Assembly: GCA_015485245.1 (NCBI GenBank)
Contig: WFTY01000130.1
Coordinates: 1 to 9,733 of the forward strand
DNA length: 9,733 nt
Direction of reading: 5' to 3'
DNA from: Anaerolineales bacterium
GTDB lineage: Bacteria; Chloroflexota; Anaerolineae; Anaerolineales; UBA11858
Under the pieces are notes generated by a model that saw only the letters and a list, made by a program, of their open reading frames with translations, was not told the origin of the DNA and made no database searches. The translations under genes were made by a program, and so were the position numbers. Below are positions 1 through 5,633 of this stretch, one piece after another (the stretch's first letter is position 1; each line of letters begins with the position of its first letter).

Positions 1-269
1 CCGGTGGACTGGCTGTGCAGCAAGCCATGCGCTACGGATTGCCGGTGATCGTCGCTCAGGGGGATGGCACACAGGACGATCTCGTTCGTCCGGAAAATGG
101 CTGGCAGGTCCCGCCGGGGGATCAGGCGGCTTTCACCGCGGCGCTGCGCCAGGCGCTGGTAGATGTGCCTCGTTTACGTCGCATGGGGGCGAAGGCGTAT
201 CGCATCGTCGCTGAGGAGATCAACCTGGAGGCGATGGTAGCAGTGTTTTTGGATGCGCTTGGGACGTGA
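1..269 (+). CDS. GT4-family glycosyltransferase, C-terminal fragment (5' end outside window)
   Basis: This is the last ~89 codons of a gene cut by the window edge; the frame is open from base 3 and ends at TGA 267-269. It reads GGLAVQQAMRYGLPVI, then GDGTQDDLV, NGW and PPGD. This is the donor-nucleotide-sugar binding part of the second Rossmann domain of retaining GT-B (GT4) glycosyltransferases, followed by the family's usual C-terminal helices (FTAAL...LRRMGAKAY). GT4 enzymes transfer a sugar from an NDP- or GDP-sugar to a lipid or saccharide, usually at the cytoplasmic membrane face. The position that is normally the second Glu of the EX7E motif (xxEAM) is Gln here (VQQAM). This may mean altered activity, but the first Glu lies outside the window. 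Acceptor and sugar cannot be told from this fragment. It shares the strand of the next gene but is 365 nt away, so it is probably a separate transcription unit. Confidence 0.85.
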   Translation, partial: GGLAVQQAMRYGLPVIVAQGDGTQDDLVRPENGWQVPPGDQAAFTAALRQALVDVPRLRRMGAKAYRIVAEEINLEAMVAVFLDALGT

Positions 270-310
270 ATCTGAAGCTTGGCTTGAGCGCAACTCTGGT
301 CAGCGGTTTG

Positions 311-319
311 TGTTATACT
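311..319 (+). promoter_or_regulatory. Candidate extended -10 promoter for cstA
   Basis: The sequence TGTTATACT combines a TG dinucleotide, one spacer base and a -10 hexamer TATACT (5 of 6 match to TATAAT) at 314-319. No good -35 hexamer sits 16-18 bases upstream (CAACTC there), which is tolerable for extended -10 promoters. Transcription would begin near 326 and give a leader of about 310 nt. Confidence 0.4.
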
Positions 320-367
320 AGCTGAAATCCAACCCCTATAGAAAGTACCCCCCTATATCCGCTTAGA

Positions 368-396
368 TTGACAAGTATGAGAGCGGAACAGCTAAT
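368..396 (+). promoter_or_regulatory. Candidate sigma70-type promoter for cstA
   Basis: A perfect TTGACA at 368-373 is followed, after 17 bases, by GCTAAT at 391-396 (4 of 6 match to TATAAT, but without the important second-position A). The predicted start falls near 403. That is exactly where the left strand of the outer leader helix (404-412) begins, so transcripts from here would start with that helix. The weak -10 lowers confidence; an activator could compensate. Confidence 0.4.
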
Positions 397-402
397 CTGC
401 CC

Positions 403-508
403 AAAGGGAATTCTGTTTTACAGCCAGATGGAAATGCTCTCGGCTGGGGGTGAAGGTCGCGTTGCGCCATCGAATTCTACCGAACTCGGTGGCGCTTTTG
501 ATTCCCTT
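403..508 (+). ncRNA. Candidate structured 5' leader RNA (possible cis-regulator of cstA)
   Basis: Three helices nest in about 105 nt. The outer helix pairs AAGGGAATT (404-412) with GATTCCCTT (500-508), 9 pairs including one G-U. Inside it, CAGCC (421-425) pairs with GGCTG (442-446), and GCGCCATCG (464-472) pairs with CGGTGGCGC (487-495), 9 pairs with one G-U. The last stem is followed by TTTTG, so it could act as a weak intrinsic terminator or attenuator. A multi-stem junction closed by a helix is the plan of many riboswitches, but I compared it by eye with TPP, SAM, cobalamin, ZTP, THF, fluoride, c-di-GMP and T-box consensus elements and none fits. GAATTC occurs twice (408-413 and 472-477), allowing alternative pairing between the outer stem and the third loop. 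Ligand and function are unknown; compensatory changes in homologues would be needed to believe it. Confidence 0.4.
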
Positions 509-581
509 GAGCTTTGTCCCTCGACCACGCAGCGGGCAGAATAAGTTCTGAAAGGAGGTTGCTTGGAGAGCATAATTAGAT

Positions 582-620
582 AACTTGAGGCATTTGTTCA
601 ATTGAATGTGATGTCAAGTT
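582..620 (+). promoter_or_regulatory. Hairpin abutting the cstA ribosome binding site
   Basis: AACTTGA (582-588) is perfectly complementary to TCAAGTT (614-620), giving a 7-bp stem with a 25-nt loop that ends one base before the GAGGAGG ribosome binding site. The loop contains the self-complementary TTCAATTGAA (597-606). AAGTT at 543-547 can also pair with AACTT 582-586, excluding the first helix. The arrangement would suit translational control, but the stem is AT-rich and may be weak. Confidence 0.3.
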
Positions 621-621
621 G

Positions 622-627
622 AGGAGG
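622..627 (+). promoter_or_regulatory. Ribosome binding site of cstA
   Basis: AGGAGG lies 7 nt before the ATG at 635, a near-ideal Shine-Dalgarno. It supports this start over any upstream codon. Confidence 0.85.
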
Positions 628-634
628 AACACAG

Positions 635-2419
635 ATGGCACTTGGAAGTCTTGTCTTTACCATTCTTGTTGTGATCATCGGCTATCGCTACTACGCGAAG
701 CGTGTGGATCGCGACATTATCCAGGCGGATCCGAAGCGCGCTACTCCGGCGACGATGTACAACGACGGCGTGGACTTTATGCCTGCCAGCGGGAGTGTGT
801 TGTTCGGCTACCAGTTCAAGTCGATTGCCGCGCTGGGGCCTATCGTCGGCCCGATCACGGCGATTCAATTTGGCTGGCTACCCTCCATTGCTTGGTTGGT
901 CATCGGCGTATTCTTCATCGGCTGGGTGCAGGACTACGCCTCGGCGATGCTGGCCATGCGAAACGATGGCATGACCATGGGGGGGCTCTCTTACAAACTG
1001 ATTTCACCGCGCGCTCGCTCATTGCTGCTCTCCTTCATGTATATCTATCTATTGTTGATCATGGGCGCTTTTGGTGCTTTGATTGCTCCCTTGCTGGCTA
1101 AACCCATTGTCCCTGTTGGTTTCCTGATCCTGATCCTGAGCGGGATCCTGGCTGGACAGATGACCTATCGTTGGAAGCAAGACTTGTTGCTGACAACGGT
1201 GGTCACGGTGGGCATTGCTCTGTTCGGTATCTGGTTGGGGACCACCCAGGGCTCGCAGAACATCGTCAATGCGATCAATGGGCTGGCCGGTGATCCGGAG
1301 ACCGGTGTGTTGTTCTCCCGGCCGTTAGGCTATGGCGATATGACCTGGGCGAATTTCTTCTGGGCGATCGTTATGCTGGCTTTCTGCTATCTCGGGTCGG
1401 TGTTGCCGATCTGGCGCTTTGCCCAGCCGGTTAACTACACCAGCTTTTGGTTTGTTTTCCTGGGGATCGTTGGCTCGATGGTTGGCGTCGTGGTGGCTAC
1501 GTTCACTGGTGCGGTCAACACCTCCTTTGAAATCCCTGCTTACGTCACTGCGTTTCAACCACACCTCGGCCCGATCTGGCCGTTGCTCTTTGTGACGATC
1601 TCCTGTGGGGCGATCTCTGGCTGGCACTCGTTGGTTTCGACTTCCGGCACAGCGCGCCAGCTCGAGAAAGAGACTGATGCTCTGCCTGTCGGTGGCGGCG
1701 CAATGTACACTGAGGCGGTGCTGGGCGTGCTCTCGGTGGTGTTTGCCGCGACTATTGGCGTGGCTGCTGGCAAATATGATCCTGCTCAGGGTTATAAGCT
1801 GGTCGCCGGTGCGGGTGGCGTGTTCGCTGTCGGCATGGCGAAGTTCATGAGCGTGCTGGGCATCCCTGAGAGCTTGGGCGGTGCCATTGGCATGGTCTTC
1901 TTAGTAGTGATGGCGCTGACGGTGATGCAACTGGTTTTGCGCTTTATGCGCGTTGCCAGCGCCGAGTTACTCGGCGATAAGGTGCCGGCTTTCAAGAGCC
2001 CGCATGTTGGCTCATTGGTGGCAGTTCTGTTGACTCTCTTCCTGATCACCTTTGGCTTCTGGCAGTGGATCTGGGCGCTGTTTGGCGGCTCGAATCAGCT
2101 CTTCGCCGGCATGTCGTTGCTGCTGATCTCGATCTGGCTGGCGCGCGAGAATAAGCCGACCAACTGGTCGTTTGTACCAGGGATGTTCATGTACATTACC
2201 ACTGTGGCCGCGTTGTTGTATGTCTCGGTCTATAACGCCATTTGGAAGGGCATCATCAACGCGGGCCCGGAGGCGGGCGTAGGCTTCATTCTCGGCAATT
2301 TGATCACAGCTGCTTTTGGTTTGTACATGGTTGTCGCGGCCATCGTTCTCTTTATGGATGGTGTGAAAGCCTTTAACCAGGCCAAAGGTGGCGTGGCGAC
2401 TGCTCCTGCTGGCGACTGA
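635..2419 (+). CDS. cstA: CstA-family carrier (carbon starvation protein A; likely organic acid/peptide transporter)
   Basis: A 594-aa polytopic membrane protein with about 14-16 hydrophobic segments (for example residues 3-20, 82-105, 127-152, 184-202, 270-292, 413-437, 459-480, 550-575). Family signatures are clear: a YNDGVDFMP stretch (42-50), the ALGPIVGPITAIQFGW block (66-81), a CGAISGWHSLVSTSGT block (324-339) and LFGGSNQLFAGM (482-493). These match the CstA/BtsT (YjiY) family. In Escherichia coli BtsT is a pyruvate:H+ symporter and CstA contributes to pyruvate and peptide uptake during starvation. This protein is shorter than the E. coli ones (about 700 aa), ending soon after the last membrane segment with a polar tail, so it belongs to the compact branch. 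The substrate is not readable from sequence; pyruvate or another small acid is a reasonable guess. An AGGAGG 7 nt upstream fixes the start. The unusually long leader suggests regulated expression, and a perfect hairpin follows the stop. The genes downstream may be partners, though a hairpin and 84 nt separate them. Confidence 0.92.
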   Translation: MALGSLVFTILVVIIGYRYYAKRVDRDIIQADPKRATPATMYNDGVDFMPASGSVLFGYQFKSIAALGPIVGPITAIQFGWLPSIAWLVIGVFFIGWVQDYASAMLAMRNDGMTMGGLSYKLISPRARSLLLSFMYIYLLLIMGAFGALIAPLLAKPIVPVGFLILILSGILAGQMTYRWKQDLLLTTVVTVGIALFGIWLGTTQGSQNIVNAINGLAGDPETGVLFSRPLGYGDMTWANFFWAIVMLAFCYLGSVLPIWRFAQPVNYTSFWFVFLGIVGSMVGVVVATFTGAVNTSFEIPAYVTAFQPHLGPIWPLLFVTISCGAISGWHSLVSTSGTARQLEKETDALPVGGGAMYTEAVLGVLSVVFAATIGVAAGKYDPAQGYKLVAGAGGVFAVGMAKFMSVLGIPESLGGAIGMVFLVVMALTVMQLVLRFMRVASAELLGDKVPAFKSPHVGSLVAVLLTLFLITFGFWQWIWALFGGSNQLFAGMSLLLISIWLARENKPTNWSFVPGMFMYITTVAALLYVSVYNAIWKGIINAGPEAGVGFILGNLITAAFGLYMVVAAIVLFMDGVKAFNQAKGGVATAPAGD

Positions 2420-2449
2420 CCCGACGCTTCCGCGTTCTGAATACGACTG

Positions 2450-2486
2450 GATTGGGAGTGCGCGAGCAGAGTCCGCACTCCCAATC
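2450..2486 (+). repeat. 13-bp perfect hairpin after cstA (U-tract-less terminator or dispersed palindrome)
   Basis: GATTGGGAGTGCG (2450-2462) and CGCACTCCCAATC (2474-2486) are perfectly complementary around an 11-nt loop, starting 30 nt after the cstA stop. The stem is strong, but the following bases (GCACATCTGG) have no T-run, so it is not a standard intrinsic terminator. It may stabilise the cstA transcript 3' end, attenuate read-through into the next genes, or be a copy of a dispersed palindromic repeat. Confidence 0.7.
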
Positions 2487-2503
2487 GCACATCTGGAAAT
2501 TGG

Positions 2504-2887
2504 ATGGCGGTTATGTCGAAACCACTTGAAGTCGAAGTTATTGCCCACGTGCTGGGGAGCATGAATCATTGTTCCCACTGTCAGGTGTTCATTGATGGGG
2601 TGGGTATTGGTGATCAGGTGCATCAGGCTGATCTGGCTTCTTATCCTCCAGAATGGATGGATGAATGGCAGCGCCTTTCCAATTTGATCTTTGAGTTGAC
2701 GGAGAAGTACGCCGGGAAACTGGTTGTCCGTATCACCGACGCGCAATCCCCTTCGGCGTTGTGGAAAGCCATCCGGCATGGGATTCGCAAGTATCCCACC
2801 TTCTGCGTCGGTAAGGAGGCATATCACGGCTTCGATCTCCAAGCGATCTCCAGCATGATTGAACGTCACCTGGCAACTACCGGGTGA
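2504..2887 (+). CDS. Small thioredoxin-fold protein with CSHC motif
   Basis: A 127-aa soluble protein with no signal peptide. It starts with a beta strand (LEVEVIAHVLG) leading to HCSHC; the CxxC (Cys23, Cys26) sits where thioredoxins and glutaredoxins carry their redox pair. Further on, KLVVRITD is a second strand, and KYPTFCVGKEAYHGFD (96-111) has the cis-proline (Pro98) followed by two strands, typical of the fold. A third cysteine (Cys101) lies three residues after the cis-Pro. The long insertion 30-66, with PPEWMDEWQRL, is probably helical. Likely role: thiol-disulfide exchange or metal binding in the cytoplasm; the partner is unknown. ATG 2504 is used, but ATG 2513 (MSKPLEV) is equally possible since neither has a strong ribosome binding site. 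It is first of a run of six closely spaced genes, and the next gene encodes a paralogue without cysteines. Confidence 0.75.
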   Translation: MAVMSKPLEVEVIAHVLGSMNHCSHCQVFIDGVGIGDQVHQADLASYPPEWMDEWQRLSNLIFELTEKYAGKLVVRITDAQSPSALWKAIRHGIRKYPTFCVGKEAYHGFDLQAISSMIERHLATTG

Positions 2888-2924
2888 GGTACGCAGGAAT
2901 TATGGATGGATAAGTGAAGCATTC

Positions 2925-3302
2925 ATGATGCTTGAACTATTGCTGGTAGCTCCCTCGGAGCAGATGCTTCAGCATGTCCCCGGTGGTTTCCTGTTCACGA
3001 ACGAGGTGTTCACTGCAGCTAAGATGAGCGACTCAATTTCGCATCGTCAGCGGATGGGCGCGGAGCTGGAGCGCACCCTGGGATATCTGGTGCGCCGTTA
3101 TCCTCAGAGGATTCGCGTTCGCCGGCTTAACTTGTGGTCGCTGGGAGGTTTGTGGGCGACGGTGCGTTTTCGCATCCGCTCGTTCCCGGCGTTGATTATC
3201 AATCGGCAACGCTTGTTGACCGACGATGAGCTAGAATTCCGCGCCCTGCGGGAAATTGTGGATGCTTACCTTTCCCACGCCTATCAGGATACAACTGAAT
3301 AA
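2925..3302 (+). CDS. Cysteine-free paralogue of the preceding thioredoxin-fold protein
   Basis: A 125-aa protein. It aligns with the gene before it around LW-x2-V/I-R-x2-I-R-x-F/Y-P: L76 W77 ... P88 here against L86 W87 ... P98 there, with identical spacing. The cis-Pro is therefore kept, but the CSHC pair and every other cysteine are missing. It cannot do thiol chemistry, and a structural, regulatory or dimerising role is likely (inference). The overall charge is more basic (RRYPQRIRVRRL). I start it at ATG 2925 (MMLELLL); ATG 2928 is an alternative. The open frame extends to an ATG at 2859 inside the upstream gene, but that extension (MNVTWQLPGEVRRN...) has no counterpart in the paralogue. 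The ribosome binding site is weak (AAGTGAAG). The gap to the gene before is 37 nt and to the next 42 nt, consistent with one operon. Confidence 0.7.
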   Translation: MMLELLLVAPSEQMLQHVPGGFLFTNEVFTAAKMSDSISHRQRMGAELERTLGYLVRRYPQRIRVRRLNLWSLGGLWATVRFRIRSFPALIINRQRLLTDDELEFRALREIVDAYLSHAYQDTTE

Positions 3303-3329
3303 TCCGACATCCTACACACTATCACAGTC

Positions 3330-3336
3330 AAAGGAG
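3330..3336 (+). promoter_or_regulatory. Ribosome binding site for the 92-aa protein
   Basis: AAAGGAG lies 8 nt before ATG 3345. It fixes the start and is clearly stronger than the sites of the two genes before it, hinting that this product is made in larger amounts. Confidence 0.8.
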
Positions 3337-3344
3337 AAATCAAT

Positions 3345-3623
3345 ATGACCGAAGAAGAAAAACGCTCGTTTCTGGAAAAGGCGCGCCAGGCGATTGGTGA
3401 TTTCATCTATGGGATGGCTTCGCACGAATCTACCCGCCAGGCGTTGAAGACCCGTGGCAGTATGGAACATCTTTTTATTTTGATCACCATGGGCGATCTG
3501 CTGGGCGTGCCTATTTTGCCGCCGTATTACTCGCTGCGGTTGTTGCCCTACGTGGTGCCGCAAATCGCCACCTGGAAGCGCAGAATGTTGCGTGAAAAAG
3601 ATCTCGCCGATGCCCTGGCCTGA
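3345..3623 (+). CDS. Conserved 92-aa protein with hydrophobic core and basic C-terminus (copy 1 of 2)
   Basis: A protein of unknown function. Residues 1-37 are charged and helical (TEEEKRSFLEKARQ). Residues 40-74 are hydrophobic: MEHLF, an LITMGDLLG stretch, GVPILPPYY, then LRLLPYVVP. The tail is strongly basic (WKRRMLREKD, 77-86). A near-copy lies at 6853-7128: from M40 to L87 the two are alignable without gaps and identical at 37 of 48 positions by my count, with GVPILPPYY and LRLLPY invariant. The hydrophobic stretch ends about 20-30 residues from the C-terminus and is followed by arginines, so it may insert in or lie on the membrane; the prolines argue against a simple long helix. It sits 8 nt before the first ArsA/Get3-like ATPase gene, so a partner or client role for that ATPase pair is a reasonable hypothesis. 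A strong AAAGGAG supports the start. Confidence 0.8.
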   Translation: MTEEEKRSFLEKARQAIGDFIYGMASHESTRQALKTRGSMEHLFILITMGDLLGVPILPPYYSLRLLPYVVPQIATWKRRMLREKDLADALA

Positions 3624-3631
3624 GGTGAACC

Positions 3632-4618
3632 ATGTCCCTGGCACAAGCTTTTCGTGATAACCCTCAACGGCGTTATATTATGTTTGGTGGAAAAGGCGGT
3701 TTAGGGAAAACCACCTTCTCCGCTGCGACCGGCTACTGGCTGGCAAAGCAAGGAAAGCGCGTTCTGGTGTTTTCTGTGGACCCGCAGGCCTCGCTTTCTG
3801 ATATCTTCCAGCGGGACATCTTTGGCAAAGGGGCTGTGGAGATCTTGCCTAACCTTTATGCCCAGGAGATTGATGCCGATCAGCATATCAAAGCCTACCA
3901 GAACGAAATCCGCCAGAAAATTTTGGATATGTATGGTTTCGATAAAATTCCCGACGAGATCGAAACCTATATCCAGGCGGCTTCTGCTGAACCGGCGATG
4001 GAAGAATCGGCCATCTTCGATCAGGTGGTGGATATCGTTGTGGCAAATGAGTACGATTACTACATCTACGATCTGGTGCCGCTCGGTCATGCGCTGTATT
4101 ATCTGAGCATGGCCAGCGTCTACGATCAATGGATCAGCAAGATCACCAAGTTGCGTGAGGAGATGCGCGAGTATGAGCAAATGGCGGCGCGCATCTCTCG
4201 CAAGAAGGAACTGCAAGAAGATCAGATTCTGGCCGAATTGCAGGATATCAAATACCGCATTTCAACCTCTTCCAGCATCCTCACTGATCGGGAGAAAACC
4301 GCTTTCTTCTTCGTCCTGGTGCCCGAAGAGATGATCCTGATTGATACGCAGAACGCCTCAACGCTGTTTCGCAAGTACGATGTTCCCATTAGTGGTTATA
4401 TCGTCAATCGCGTGCTTCCCCCACATCTGATGAAAACGCCCAACGTGCCGGAATATCTGGTTAATCGCTATGCCATGCAGCAAACGTATCTCAAGAAGAT
4501 TGATGAGTTGTTTGGTGATCAAGTACTTGCCAGTGTGCAAGAGATGGAACGCGATGTTACTGGCCTGGAGATGATTGAGCGCATGGCTCAGGTCATGTTT
4601 GGGGAGGAGGCCCTTTGA
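3632..4618 (+). CDS. ArsA/Get3-like P-loop ATPase, subunit with altered switch II
   Basis: A 328-aa member of the SIMIBI class ArsA/Get3 (TRC40) family. The deviant Walker A is GGKGGLGKTT (19-28), with signature Lys21 and P-loop Lys26. Switch I is SVDPQASLSD (48-57), keeping both Asp50 and the Asp57 that catalyses hydrolysis in Get3. Switch II is unusual: the family DTAPTGH is DLVPLGH (147-153), keeping Asp, Pro, Gly and His but losing the two Thr. EPAMEESAIF (120-129) matches the PGxDE helix of the family, and YIVNRVLP carries the base-binding Asn259. There is no CxxC zinc motif of the eukaryotic Get3 type and no arsenic-binding cysteine set, so arsenite export is unlikely. In the family, dimers couple ATP binding to opening of a hydrophobic groove or partner binding. 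The start at ATG 3632 has GAGG 6 nt upstream, overlapping the previous stop region. It is 1 nt from the next, related gene, so a heterodimer is likely. Confidence 0.9.
   Translation: MSLAQAFRDNPQRRYIMFGGKGGLGKTTFSAATGYWLAKQGKRVLVFSVDPQASLSDIFQRDIFGKGAVEILPNLYAQEIDADQHIKAYQNEIRQKILDMYGFDKIPDEIETYIQAASAEPAMEESAIFDQVVDIVVANEYDYYIYDLVPLGHALYYLSMASVYDQWISKITKLREEMREYEQMAARISRKKELQEDQILAELQDIKYRISTSSSILTDREKTAFFFVLVPEEMILIDTQNASTLFRKYDVPISGYIVNRVLPPHLMKTPNVPEYLVNRYAMQQTYLKKIDELFGDQVLASVQEMERDVTGLEMIERMAQVMFGEEAL
4605..4610 (+). promoter_or_regulatory. Ribosome binding site deciding the second ATPase start
   Basis: AGGAGG inside the end of the first ATPase gene lies 9 nt before ATG 4620. It selects this ATG over an upstream in-frame ATG at 4575, which would add 15 residues and overlap the first gene. 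Confidence 0.8.
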
Positions 4619-4619
4619 G

Positions 4620-5612
4620 ATGAGCACAGTGACCATTCAACAAAGTATGCGGCAATACGCCGAGGCGACCCCTGAGTTGAAATATACGTTCTTCGGCGGC
4701 AAGGGCGGCGTGGGAAAGACTGTGCTGGCAGGGGCGGCGGCCGTCGCTTTCGCCCAGATGGGCAAGCGTACCTTACTGGCTTCTACCAACCCGGTGCACA
4801 GCCTTTCCGGGATGCTCGACCAAGATGTCTTTGGCGCGGAAACGCCCGTGGAGGGTGTGTCCAACCTGTGGGCGTACGAGATTGATACCAAGGACACCAT
4901 TGAGCGCTCCAAGGTGGAGATCCGCGAGAAGATTGACTACTTCCTCAAATTCGCCGAGATCCGCGGGCGGGCGGATGAGTTTATTGAAGCCGCGACGATG
5001 AACCCGGCGTTTGAGGAATCAGCCATGTTTGAGAACATGATCGACATCATGTTTGAGGATAAGTACGATCTCTACGTCTTTGACACCGCGCCGACGGCCA
5101 ACGCGCGCCGTTTGTTGGGAATGTCATCGGTGTATTCGCTGTGGGTCAATAAAATGATGGAAAGCCGCCAGGAAGCGCAGCAATTGCGCATCCGGCTTTC
5201 CTACTCGAAGAAAACGGAGGAAGAAAAAGACCCATTGATGGATTACCTGCTCAATTTCCAGGATCGTATGGCGAACGCCAAGAAGTTGCTTACCGACCCG
5301 GCCAAGACGGCTTTCTTTTTCGTCACCCTGCCAGAGGCGTTGCCGATTGCCGTGGTGCGACGCTTTATCAACTGGTTCCATGAATTTGGCATCCCGGTCG
5401 GCGGCGTGGTGGTCAACATGGTGATTGACAAAGAAGGCATTCACAAGGACGCCGACGAGTTTGTCCTCAATCGGGTCGCCATGCAAGATGGGTATATGGA
5501 AGAAATCGAGAAGCAATTCGATAGCCTGATCCGAGGGGTGCTGCCTCTCTTCGAGACCGAGATTCGCGGCGTTGAGATGCTCAAGCGCACGGCCGCACTG
5601 CTGTGTGCCTGA
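4620..5612 (+). CDS. ArsA/Get3-like P-loop ATPase, subunit lacking the switch I catalytic aspartate
   Basis: A 330-aa paralogue of the preceding ATPase, alignable along its length. The Walker A GGKGGVGKT (26-34) is canonical, with Lys28 and Lys33. Switch I is STNPVHSLSG (55-64): the family's STDPAHSLSD has lost both aspartates (Asn57 and Gly64), the latter being the residue that activates water in Get3. Switch II keeps a perfect DTAPT (155-159) but continues ANARR rather than GHTLR. NPAFEESAMF (128-137) matches the helix of its neighbour, and VVVNMV carries Asn266 for the base. An ATP-binding but hydrolysis-impaired subunit is therefore likely, paired with the first ATPase, which has the opposite pattern. 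Lys28 would still be able to contact the partner's nucleotide across the dimer, as in ArsA/Get3. The charged segment 181-204 (rich in Glu, Arg and Lys) replaces the client-binding helical region of Get3 and is not especially hydrophobic. Only 1 nt separates the two genes, so equal expression is expected. Confidence 0.9.
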   Translation: MSTVTIQQSMRQYAEATPELKYTFFGGKGGVGKTVLAGAAAVAFAQMGKRTLLASTNPVHSLSGMLDQDVFGAETPVEGVSNLWAYEIDTKDTIERSKVEIREKIDYFLKFAEIRGRADEFIEAATMNPAFEESAMFENMIDIMFEDKYDLYVFDTAPTANARRLLGMSSVYSLWVNKMMESRQEAQQLRIRLSYSKKTEEEKDPLMDYLLNFQDRMANAKKLLTDPAKTAFFFVTLPEALPIAVVRRFINWFHEFGIPVGGVVVNMVIDKEGIHKDADEFVLNRVAMQDGYMEEIEKQFDSLIRGVLPLFETEIRGVEMLKRTAALLCA

Positions 5613-5633
5613 CGGTAATGGCAATGGAAATAA

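Larger units (their letters stand above)
270..634 (+). other. Long non-coding leader region upstream of cstA
   Basis: These 365 bases hold no convincing coding sequence. They carry two candidate promoters (TGTTATACT near 311; TTGACA-17-GCTAAT at 368-396), a set of nested inverted repeats at 404-508, a strong ribosome-binding-like AAAGGAGG at 551-558 with no proper gene behind it, and a helix (582-588 with 614-620) that ends directly against the real cstA ribosome binding site. Together these suggest a long, folded 5' untranslated region with possible regulation of cstA. That function is inference from base pairing alone. Confidence 0.6.

Noticed and set aside
272..288. Small inverted repeat after the glycosyltransferase stop
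   Set aside because: Two short runs with a mismatch, a 3-nt loop and no following T-run; too weak to call a terminator.
440..500. T-box-like stretch GGGTGAAGGTCGCG before a stem
   Set aside because: It lacks the UGGNACC core and has no recognisable specifier stem, so only a loose resemblance remains.
392..601. Minus-strand 69-codon open frame in the cstA leader
   Set aside because: It begins with TTG, has no ribosome binding site, shows no protein-like pattern, and lies across the inverted repeats, which explain the region better.
2012..2869. Minus-strand 285-codon open frame
   Set aside because: It lies opposite the end of cstA and the whole thioredoxin-like gene, both with recognisable products. 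The composition is shadow-like (many His, Gln, Arg) with no motif.
3701..4216. Minus-strand 171-codon open frame
   Set aside because: A shadow of the first ATPase gene, whose motifs are unambiguous on the plus strand.
4575..4619. Upstream ATG for the second ATPase
   Set aside because: It would overlap the first ATPase gene by 44 nt and add residues unlike the family. ATG 4620 has AGGAGG at good spacing.
3632..5612. Arsenite pump ATPase (arsA) annotation
   Set aside because: The family match is clear, but the arsenic-binding cysteines and any arsB, arsR or arsD neighbour are missing, and the catalytic residues are altered, so the name would mislead.
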